Positions 1-12,839 of a stretch of DNA of 30,523 nucleotides are shown in pieces. Within the stretch, counting starts at the first letter, position 1, and the number at the start of each line of letters is the position of its first letter. Position numbers and translations under genes: made by a program. The stretch spans positions 954,758-985,280 of the forward strand of contig NW_003123903.1 of the NCBI RefSeq assembly GCF_000003605.2, given 5' to 3'. The stretch comes from Saccoglossus kowalevskii. Its lineage: Eukaryota; Hemichordata; Enteropneusta; Harrimaniidae. Below the pieces are notes generated by a model. It was not told where the DNA came from and made no database searches. It saw only the letters and a list, made by a program, of their open reading frames with translations.

Positions 1-118
1 CATCTATGATGTGATTATAAGACAGCACAAATTCTATGACGTGATATAAGACGGCACAATTCTATGATGTGATATAAGACAGCACAATTCTATGATGTGA
101 TATAAGACAGCACAATTC

Positions 119-760
119 TATGACGTGATATAAGACAGCACTATTCTATGATGTAATATAAGACGGCACAATTCTATGATGTGATATAAGACAGCACAAT
201 TCTATGATGTGATATAAGACAGCACAATTCTATGATGTGATATAAGACAGCACAATTCTATGACGTGATATAAGACAGCACAATTCTATGATGTGATATA
301 AGACAGCACAATTCTATGATGTGATTATAAGACAGCACCATTCTATGACGTGATATAAGACAGCACAATTTTATGATGTGATATAAGACAGCACCATTCT
401 ATGACGTGATATAAGACAGCACAATTCTATGATGTGATTATAAGACAGCACCATTCTATGACGTGATATAAGACAGCACAATTCTATGATGTGATTATAA
501 GACAGCACAATTCTATGACGTGATATAAGACAGCACAATTCTATGATGTGATATAAGACAGCACAATTCTATGATGTGATATCAGACAGCACAATTCTAT
601 GATGTGATATAAGACAGCACCATTCTATGACATGATATAAGACAGCACAATTCTATGATGTGATTATAAGACAGCACAATTCTATGACGTGATATAAGAC
701 AGCACCATTCTATGACGTGATATAAGACAGCACAATTCTATGATGTGATTATAAGACACC
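119..760 (+). repeat. Satellite higher-order block, copy 1 of the ~8 kb duplication
   Basis: This ~640-bp run of satellite units carries a distinctive order of variants: CACTATTC, then GTAATATAAGACGGC, then several CACCATTC and 29-bp units, one CACAATTTTATG unit, one ATCAGAC unit and finally the rare GACACCAC unit. Reading the same order at 8097-8738, I found no mismatch or indel, and the offset is a constant 7978 bp. The shared order of rare variants shows a duplication of the block as a whole, not independent expansion of single units. Confidence 0.85.
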
Positions 761-3700
761 ACAATTCTATGACATGATATAAGACAGCACAATTCTATGA
801 TGTGATATAAGACAGCACAATTCTATGATGTGATATAAGACAGCACAATTCTATGATGTGATATAAGACAGCACAATTCTATGATGTGATATAAGACAGC
901 ACAATTCTATGATGTGATATAAGACAGCACAATTCTATGATGTGATATAAGACAGCACAATTCTATGATGTGATATAAGACAGCACAATTCTATGATGTG
1001 ATATAAGACAGCACAATTCTATGACGTGATTTATAAGACAGCACAATTCTATGATGTGATATAAGACAGCACATGCAATTCTATGATGTGATATAAGACA
1101 GCACAATTCTATGATGTGATATAAGACAGCACAATTCTATGATGTGATATCAGACAGCACAATTCTATGATGTGATATCAGACAGCACAATTCTATGACG
1201 TGATATAACACAGCACAATTCTATGACGTGATATAAGACAGCACAATTCTATGATGTGATATAAGACAGCACAATTCTATGACGTGATATAAGACAGCAC
1301 AATTCTATGACGTGATATAAGACAGCACAATTCTATGACATGACGTGATATAAGACAGCACAATTCTATGATGTGATATAACACAGCACAATTCTATGAC
1401 GTGATATAAGACAGCACAATTCTATGACGTGATATAAGACAGCACAATTCTATGACGTGATATAAGACAGCACAATTCTATGATGTGATATAAGACAGCA
1501 CAATTCTATGACATGATATCAGACAGCACAATTCTATGACGTGATATAAGACAGCACAATTCTATGATGTGATTATAAGACAGCACAATTCTATGACGTG
1601 ATATAAGACAGCACCATTCTATGACGTGATATAAGACAGCACAATTCTATGATGTGATTATAAGACAGCACAATTCTATGACATGATATAAGACAGCACA
1701 ATTCTATGATGTGATATAAGACAGCACAATTCTATGATGTGATATAAGACAGCACAATTCTATGATGTGATATAAGACAGCACAATTCTATGATGTGATA
1801 TAAGACAGCACAATTCTATGATGTGATATAAGACAGCACAATTCTATGATGTGATATAAGACAGCACAATTCTATGATGTGATATAAGACAGCACAATTC
1901 TATGATGTGATATAAGACAGCACAATTCTATGATGTGATATAGGACAGCACAATTCTATGATGTGATATAAGACAGCACAATTCTATGATGTGATATAAG
2001 ACAGCACAATTCTATGACGTGATATAAGACAGCACAATTCTATGATGTGATATAAGACAGCACAATTCTATGATGTGATTATAAGACAGCACCATTCTAT
2101 GACGTGATATAAGACAGCACAATTCTATGACGTGATATAAGACGGCACAATTCTATGATGTGATATAAGACAGCACAATTCTATGATGTGATATAAGACA
2201 GCACAATTCTATGACGTGATATAAGACAGCACTATTCTATGATGTGATATAAGACGGCACAATTCTATGATGTGATATAGGACAGCACAATTCTATGATG
2301 TGATATAAGACAGCACAATTCTATGATGTGATATAAGACAGCACAATTCTATGACGTGATATAAGACAGCACAATTCTATGATGTGATATAAGACAGCAC
2401 AATTCTATGATGTGATTATAAGACAGCACCATTCTATGACGTGATATAAGACAGCACAATTCTATGATGTGATATAAGACAGCACCATTCTATGACGTGA
2501 TATAAGACAGCACAATTCTATGATGTGATTATAAGACAGCACCATTCTATGACGTGATATAAGACAGCACAATTCTATGATGTGATTATAAGACAGCACA
2601 ATTCTATGACGTGATATAAGACAGCACAATTCTATGATGTGATATAAGACAGCACAATTCTATGATGTGATATCAGACAGCACAATTCTATGATGTGATA
2701 TAAGACAGCACAATTCTATGATGTGATATAAGACAGCACAATTCTATGACGTGATATAAGACAGCACAATTCTATGATGTGATATAAGACAGCACATGCA
2801 ATTCTATGATGTGATATAAGACAGCACAATTCTATGATGTGATATAAGACAGCACAATTCTATGATGTGATATCAGACAGCACAATTCTATGATGTGATA
2901 TCAGACAGCACAATTCTATGACGTGATATAACACAGCACAATTCTATGACGTGATATAAGACAGCACAATTCTATGATGTGATATAAGACAGCACAATTC
3001 TATGATGTGATATAAGACAGCACAATTCTATGACATGATATAAAACAGCACAATTCTATGATGTGATATAAGACAGCACAATTCTATGATGTGATATAAG
3101 ACAGCACAATTCTATGACGTGATATAAGACAGCACAATTCTATGACGTGATATAAGACAGCACAATTCTATGACATGACGTGATATAAGACAGCACAATT
3201 CTATGATGTGATATAACACAGCACAATTCTATGACGTGATATAAGACAGCACAATTCTATGACGTGATATAAGACAGCACAATTCTATGACGTGATATAA
3301 GACAGCACAATTCTATGACGTGATATAAGACAGCACAATTCTATGACGTGATATAAGACAGCACAATTCTATGATGTGATATAAGACAGCACAATTCTAT
3401 GACATGATATCAGACAGCACAATTCTATGACATGATATAAGACAGCACAATTCTATGACGTGATATAAGACAGCACAATTCTATGACGTGATATAAGACA
3501 GCACAATTCTATGACGTGATATAAGACAGCACATTTCTATGACGTGATTATAAGACAGCACAATTCTATGATGTGATTATAAGACAGCACAATTCTATGA
3601 TGTGATATAAGACAGCACAATTCTATGATGTGATATAAGACAGCACAATTCTATGATGTGATATAAGACAGCACAATTCTATAATGTGATATAAGACAGC

Positions 3701-5879
3701 ACAATTCTATGACGTGATATAAGACAGCACAATTCTATGATGTGATATAAGACAGCACAATTCTATGATGTGATTATAAGACAGCACAATTCTATGACGT
3801 GATATAAGACAGCACAATTCTATGACGTGATATAAGACAGCACAATTCTATGACGTGATATAAGACAGCACAATTCTATGATGTGATATCAGACTGCACA
3901 ATTCTATGATGTGATATAAGACAGCACAATTCTATGATGTGATATAAGACAGCACAATTCTATGATGTGATATAAGACAGCACAATTCTATGATGTGATA
4001 TAAGACGGCACAATTCTATGATGTGATATAAGACAGCACAATTCTATGATGTGATATAAGACAGCACAATTCTATGATGTGATATAAGACAGCACAATTC
4101 TATGATGTGATATAAGACAGCACAATTCTATGATGTGATATAAGACAGCACAATTCTATGATGTGATATAAGACAGCACCATTCTATGACGTGATATAAG
4201 ACAGCACAATTCTATGATGTGATATAAGACAGCACCATTCTATGACGTGATATAAGACAGCACAATTCTATGATGTGATATAAGACAGCACAATTCTATG
4301 ATGTGATATAAGACAGCACAATTCTATGACGGGATATAAGACAGCACAATTCTATGACGTGATATAAGACAGCACAATTCTATGATGTGATATAAGACAG
4401 CACAATTCTATGATGTGATATAAGACAGCACAATTCTATGATGTGATATAAGACAGCACAATTCTATGACGTGATATAAGACAGCACAATTCCATGACGT
4501 GATATAAGACAGCACAATTCTATGACATGACGTGATATAAGACAGCACAATTTATGATGTGATATAACACAGCACAATTTTATGACGTGATATAAGACAG
4601 CACAATTCTATGACGTGATATAAGACAGCACAATTCTATGACGTGTTATAAGACAGCACAATTCTATGACGTGATATAAGACAGCACAATTCTATGATGT
4701 GATATAAGACAGCACAATTCTATGACATGATATCAGACAGCACAATTCTATGACATGATATAAGACAGCACAATTCTATGACGTGATATAAGACAGCACA
4801 ATTCTATGACGTGATATAAGACAGCACAATTCTATGACGTGATATAAGACAGCACAATTCTATGACGTGATTATAAGACAGCACAATTCTATGATGTGAT
4901 TATAAGACAGCACAATTCTATGATGTGATATAAGACAGCACAATTCTATGATGTGATATAAGACAGCACAATTCTATGACGTGATATAAGACGGCACAAT
5001 TCTATGATGTGATATAAGACAGCACAATTCTATGATGTGATATAAGACAGCACAATTCTATGATGTGATATAAAACAGCACAATTCTATGACATGATATA
5101 AGACAGCACAATTCTATGACGTGATATAAGACGGCACAATTCTATGATGTGATATAAGACAGCACAATTCTATGACGTGATATAAGACAGCACAATTCTA
5201 TGATGTGATATAAGACAGCACAATTCTATGATGTGATATAAGACAGCACAATTCTATGACGTGATATAAGACAGCACAATTCTATGATGTGATATAAGAC
5301 AGCACAATTCTATGACGTGATATAAGACAGCACAATTCTATGACGTGATATAAGACAGCACAATTCTATGATGTGATATAAGACAGCACAATTCTATGAT
5401 GTGATATCAGACAGCACCATTCTATGACGTGATATAAGACAGCACAATTCTATGATGTGATATAAGACAGCACAATTCTATGATGTGATATAAGACAGCA
5501 CAATTCTATGATGTGATATAAGACAGCACAATTCTATGATGTGATATAAGACAGCACAATTCTATGACGTGATATAAGACAGCACAATTCTATGACGTGA
5601 TTATAAGACAGCACAATTCTATGATGTGATATAAGACAGCACAATTCTATGATGTGATATAAGACAGCACAATTCTATGATGTGATATAAGACAGCACAA
5701 TTCTATGATGTGATAAAAGACAGCACAATTCTATGATGTGATATCAGACAGCACAATTCTATGATGTGATAAAAGACAGCACAATTCTATGACATGATAT
5801 AAGACAGCACAATTCTATGATGTGATATAAGACAGCACAATTCTATGATGTGATATAAGACAGCACAATTCTATGATGT

Positions 5880-6345
5880 GATATAAGACAGCACAACTCT
5901 ATGATGTGATATAAGACAGCACAATTCTATGATGTGATATAAGACAGCACAATTCTATGATGTGATATAAGACAGCACAACTCTATGATGTGATTATAAG
6001 ACAGCACAATTCTATGATGTGATATAAAACAGCACAATTCTATGATGTGATATAAGACAGCACAATTCTATGACGTGATATAAGACAGCACAACTCTATG
6101 ATGTGATTATATGACAGCACAATTCTATGATGTGATATAAGACAGCACAACTCTATGATGTGATTATAAGACAGCACAATTCTATGATGTGATTTAAGAA
6201 CAGCACAATTCTATGACGTGATATAAGACAGCACAATTCTATGATGTGATATAAGACAGCACAATTCTATGATGTGATATCAGACAGCACAATTCTATGA
6301 TGTGATAAAAGACAGCACAATTCTATGACATAAGACAGCGCAATT
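5880..6345 (+). repeat. Diverged pocket within the 28-bp satellite
   Basis: Here the satellite units carry changes that are rare or absent elsewhere. CACAACTCTATG occurs four times, GATTATATGACAGC and GATTTAAGAACAGC once each, and one shortened unit (TATGACATAAGACAGCGC) has lost about 8 bp. The clustering suggests an older segment that has been homogenised less than its neighbours. Confidence 0.7.
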
Positions 6346-8096
6346 CTATGATGTGATATAAGACAGCACAATTCTATGATGTGATATAAGACAGCACAAT
6401 TCTATGACGTGATATAAGACAGCACAATTCTATGATGTGATATAAGACAGCACAATTCTATGATGTGATATAAGACAGCACAATTCTATGATGTGATATA
6501 AGACAGCACAATTCTATGACGTGATATAAGACAGCACAATTCTATGATGTGATATAAGACAGCACAATTCTATGATGTGATATAAGACAGCACAATTCTA
6601 TGATGTGATATAAAACAGCACAATTCTATGACATGATATAAGACAGCACAATTCTATGACGTGATATAAGACGGCACAATTCTATGATGTGATATAAGAC
6701 AGCACAATTCTATGATGTGATATAAGACAGCACAATTCTATGACGTGATATAAGACAGCACAATTCTATGACGTGATATAAGACAGCACAATTCTATGAT
6801 GTGATATAAGACAGCACAATTCTATGATGTGATATAAGACAGCACAATTCTCTGATGTGATATCAGACAGCACAATTCTATGATGTGATATAAGACAGCA
6901 CCATTCTATGACGTGATATAAGACAGCACAATTCTATGATGTGATTATAAGACAGCACAATTCTATGACGTGATATAAGACAGCACCATTCTATGACGTG
7001 ATATAAGACAGCACAATTCTATGATGTGATTATAAGACAGCACAATTCTATGACATGATATAAGACAGCACAATTCTATGATGTGATATAAGACAGCACA
7101 ATTCTATGATGTGATATAAGACAGCACAATTCTATGATGTGATATAAGACAGCACAATTCTATGATGTGATATAAGACAGCACAATTCTATGATGTGATA
7201 TAAGACAGCACAATTCTATGATGTGATATAAGACAGCACAATTCTATGATGTGATATAAGACAGCACAATTCTATGACGTGATATAAGACAGCACAATTC
7301 TATGATGTGATATAAGACAGCACATGCAATTCTATGATGTGATATCAGACAGCACAATTCTATGATGTGATATCAGACAGCACAATTCTATGACGTGATA
7401 TAACACAGCACAATTCTATGACGTGATATAAGACAGCACAATTCTATGATGTGATATAAGACAGCACAATTCTATGATGTGATATAAGACAGCACAATTC
7501 TATGACATGATATAAAACAGCACAATTCTATGATGTGATATAAGACAGCACAATTCTATGATGTGATATAAGACAGCACAATTCTATGACGTGATATAAG
7601 ACAGCACAATTCTATGACGTGATATAAGACAGCACAATTCTATGACATGACGTGATATAAGACAGCACAATTCTATGATGTGATATAACACAGCACAATT
7701 CTATGACGTGATATAAGACAGCACAATTCTATGATGTGATATAAGACAGCACAATTCTATGACGTGATATAAGACAGCACAATTCTATGACGTGATATAA
7801 GACAGCACAATTCTATGATGTGATATAAGACAGCACAATTCTATGACGTGATATCAGACAGCACAATTCTATGACGTGATATAAGACAGCACAATTCTAT
7901 GATGTGATTATAAGACAGCACAATTCTATGACGTGATATAAGACAGCACCATTCTATGACGTGATATAAGACAGCACAATTCTATGATGTGATTATAAGA
8001 CAGCACAATTCTATGACATGATATAAGACAGCACAATTCTATGATGTGATATAAGACAGCACAAATTCTATGATGTGATATAAGACAGCACAATTC

Positions 8097-8738
8097 TATG
8101 ATGTGATATAAGACAGCACTATTCTATGATGTAATATAAGACGGCACAATTCTATGATGTGATATAAGACAGCACAATTCTATGATGTGATATAAGACAG
8201 CACAATTCTATGATGTGATATAAGACAGCACAATTCTATGACGTGATATAAGACAGCACAATTCTATGATGTGATATAAGACAGCACAATTCTATGATGT
8301 GATTATAAGACAGCACCATTCTATGACGTGATATAAGACAGCACAATTTTATGATGTGATATAAGACAGCACCATTCTATGACGTGATATAAGACAGCAC
8401 AATTCTATGATGTGATTATAAGACAGCACCATTCTATGACGTGATATAAGACAGCACAATTCTATGATGTGATTATAAGACAGCACAATTCTATGACGTG
8501 ATATAAGACAGCACAATTCTATGATGTGATATAAGACAGCACAATTCTATGATGTGATATCAGACAGCACAATTCTATGATGTGATATAAGACAGCACCA
8601 TTCTATGACATGATATAAGACAGCACAATTCTATGATGTGATTATAAGACAGCACAATTCTATGACGTGATATAAGACAGCACCATTCTATGACGTGATA
8701 TAAGACAGCACAATTCTATGATGTGATTATAAGACACC
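8097..8738 (+). repeat. Satellite higher-order block, copy 2 of the ~8 kb duplication
   Basis: This block matches 119-760 base for base by eye at an offset of 7978 bp. Homology extends further in both directions but with changes in unit number. The CACAAATTC marker (a triple A) lies at 29 and at 8063, an offset of 8034, which is two units different. The ACATGCAATTC marker at 1071 and 9103 is offset by 8032. The near-perfect identity implies recent duplication, or an assembly artefact. Confidence 0.85.
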
Positions 8739-11700
8739 ACAATTCTATGACATGATATAAGACAGCACAATTCTATGATGTGATATAAGACAGCACAATT
8801 CTATGATGTGATATAAGACAGCACAATTCTATGATGTGATATAAGACAGCACAATTCTATGATGTGATATAAGACAGCACAATTCTATGATGTGATATAA
8901 GACAGCACAATTCTATGATGTGATATAAGACAGCACAATTCTATGATGTGATATAAGACAGCACAATTCTATGATGTGATATAAGACAGCACAATTCTAT
9001 GATGTGATATAAGACAGCACAATTCTATGATGTGATATAAGACAGCACAATTCTATGACGTGATATAAGACAGCACAATTCTATGATGTGATATAAGACA
9101 GCACATGCAATTCTATGATGTGATATAAGACAGCACAATTCTATGATGTGATATAAGACAGCACAATTCTATGATGTGATATAAGACAGCACAATTCTAT
9201 GATGTGATATAAGACAGCACAATTCTATGACATGATATAAAACAGCACAATTCTATGATGTGATATAAGACAGCACAATTCTATGATGTGATATAAGACA
9301 GCACAATTCTATGACGTGATATAAGACAGCACAATTCTATGACGTGATATAAGACAGCACAATTCTATGACATGACGTGATATAAGACAGCACAATTCTA
9401 TGATGTGATATAACACAGCACAATTCTATGACGTGATATAAGACAGCACAATTCTATGACGTGATATAAGACAGCACAATTCTATGACGTGATATAAGAC
9501 AGCACAATTCTATGACGTGATATAAGACAGCACAATTCTATGATGTGATATAAGACAGCACAATTCTATGACATGATATCAGACAGCACAATTCTATGAC
9601 GTGATATAAGACAGCACAATTCTATGATGTGATTATAAGACAGCACAATTCTATGACGTGATATAAGACAGCACCATTCTATGACGTGATATAAGACAGC
9701 ACAATTCTATGATGTGATTATAAGACAGCACAATTCTATGACATGATATAAGACAGCACAATTCTATGATGTGATATAAGACAGCACAATTCTATGATGT
9801 GATATAAGACAGCACAATTCTATGATGTGATATAAGACAGCACAATTCTATGATGTGATATAAGACAGCACAATTCTATGATGTGATATAAGACAGCACA
9901 ATTCTATGATGTGATATAAGACAGCACAATTCTATGATGTGATATAAGACAGCACAATTCTATGATGTGATATAAGACAGCACAATTCTATGACGTGATA
10001 TAAGACAGCACAATTCTATGATGTGATATAAGACAGCACATGCAATTCTATGATGTGATATAAGACAGCACAATTCTATGATGTGATATAAGACAGCACA
10101 ATTCTATGATGTGATATCAGACAGCACAATTCTATGATGTGATATCAGACAGCACAATTCTATGACGTGATATAACACAGCACAATTCTATGACGTGATA
10201 TAAGACAGCACAATTCTATGATGTGATATAAGACAGCACAATTCTATGATGTGATATAAGACAGCACAATTCTATGACATGATATAAAACAGCACAATTC
10301 TATGATGTGATATAAGACAGCACAATTCTATGATGTGATATAAGACAGCACAATTCTATGACGTGATATAAGACAGCACAATTCTATGACGTGATATAAG
10401 ACAGCACAATTCTATGACATGACGTGATATAAGACAGCACAATTCTATGATGTGATATAAGACAGCACAATTCTATGATGTGATATAAGACAGCACAATT
10501 CTATGATGTGATATAAGACAGCACAATTCTATGATGTGATATAAGACAGCACAATTCTATGATGTGATATAAGACAGCACAATTCTATGATGTGATATAA
10601 GACAGCACAATTCTATGATGTGATATAAAACAGCACAATTCTATGACATGATATAAGACAGCACAATTCTATGACGTGATATAAGACGGCACAATTCTAT
10701 GATGTGATATAAGACAGCACAATTCTATGACGTGATATAAGACAGCACAATTCTATGATGTGATATAAGACAGCACAATTCTATGATGTGATATAAGACA
10801 GCACAATTCTATGATGTGATATAAGACAGCACAATTCTATGATGTGATATAAGACAGCACAATTCTATGACGTGATATAAGACAGCACAATTCTATGATG
10901 TGATATAAGACAGCACAATTCTATGACGTGATATAAGACAGCACAATTCTATGATGTGATATAAGACAGCACAATTCTATGACGTGATATAAGACAGCAC
11001 AATTCTATGACGTGATATAAGACAGCACAATTCTATGATGTGATATAAGACAGCACAATTCTATGATGTGATATAAGACAGCACAATTCTATGATGTGAT
11101 ATAAGACAGCACAATTCTATGATGTGATATAAAAGAGCACAATTCTATGATGTGATATAAGACAGCACAATTCTATGACGTGATATAAGACAGCACAATT
11201 CTATGACATGATATAAGACAGCACAATTCTATGATGTGATATCAGACAGCACAATTCTATGACATGATATAAGACAGCACATGCAATTCTATGATGTGAT
11301 ATAAGACAGCACAATTCTATGACGTGATATAAGACAGCACAATTCTATGACGTGATATAAGACAGCACAATTCTATGATGTGATATAAGACAGCACAATT
11401 CTATGATGTGATATAAGACAGCACAATTCTATGACGTGATATAACACAGCACAATTCTATGATGTGATATAAAACAGCACAATTCTATGATGTGATATAA
11501 GACAGCACAATTCTATGACGTGATATAAGACAGCACAATTCTATGATGTGATATAACACAGCACAATTCTATGATGTGATATAAGACAGCACAATTCTAT
11601 GACGTGATATAACACAGCACAATTCTATGATGTGATATAAAACAGCACAATTCTATGATGTGATATAAGACAGCACAATTCTATGACGTGATATAAGACA

Positions 11701-12074
11701 GCACAATTCTATGATGTGATATAAGACAGCACAATTCTATGATGTGATATAAGACAGCACAATTCTATGATGTGATATAAGACAGCACAATTCTATGATG
11801 TGATATAAGACAGCACAATTCTATGATGTGATATAAGACAGCACAATTCTATGATGTGATATAAAACAGCACAATTCTATGATGTGATATAAGACAGCAC
11901 AATTCTATGATGTGATATAAGACAGCACAATTCTATGATGTGATTTAAGACAGCACAATTCTATGACGTGATATAAGACAGCACAATTCTATGATGTGAT
12001 ATAAGACAGCACAATTCTATGATGTGATATCAGACAGCACAATTCTATGATGTGATATAAGACAGCACAATTCT

Positions 12075-12350
12075 ATGATGTGATATAGACAGCACTATTT
12101 TATGATGTGATATAAGACAGCACATTCTAATGATGTGATATAAGACAGCACAATTTTATGACGTGATATAAGACAGCACAATTCTAATGATGTGATATAA
12201 GACAGCACGATTTCTATGATGTGATATAAGACAGCACAATTTTATGATGTGATATAAGACAGCACAATTTTATGACGTGATATAAGACAGCACAATTCTA
12301 TGATGTGATATAAAGACAGCACAATTATATGATGTGATATAAGACAGCAC
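12075..12350 (+). repeat. Diverged pocket within the 28-bp satellite
   Basis: Within about 275 bp the units show GATATAGACAGC (a 1-bp loss), CACTATTTTATG, CACATTCTAATG, CTAATGATG, CACGATTTCTATG, several CAATTTTATG, TATAAAGACAGC and CAATTATATG. This is the highest density of private variants in the array. The next segment returns to the common consensus and contains another ACATGC marker at 12349. Confidence 0.75.
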
Positions 12351-12839
12351 ATGCAATTCTATGATGTGATATAAGACAGCACAATTCTATGATGTGATAT
12401 AACACAGCACAATTCTATGACGTGATATAAGACAGCACCATTCTATGACGTGATATAAGACAGCACAATTCTATGATGTGATATAAGACAGCACAATTCT
12501 ATGATGTGATATAAGACAGCACAATTCTATGATGTGATATAAGACAGCACAATTCTATGATGTGATATAAGACAGCACAATTCTATGATGTGATATAAGA
12601 CAGCACAATTCTATGATGTGATATAAGACAGCACAATTCTATGATGTGATTATAAGACAGCACAATTATATGATGTGATTATAAGACAGCACAATTCTAT
12701 GATGTGATATAAGACAGCGCAATTCTATGACGTGATTATAAGACAGCACAATTCTATGATGTGATTATAAGACAGCACAATTCTATGATGTGATATAAGA
12801 CAGCACAATTCTATGATGTGATATAACACAGAAACAATT

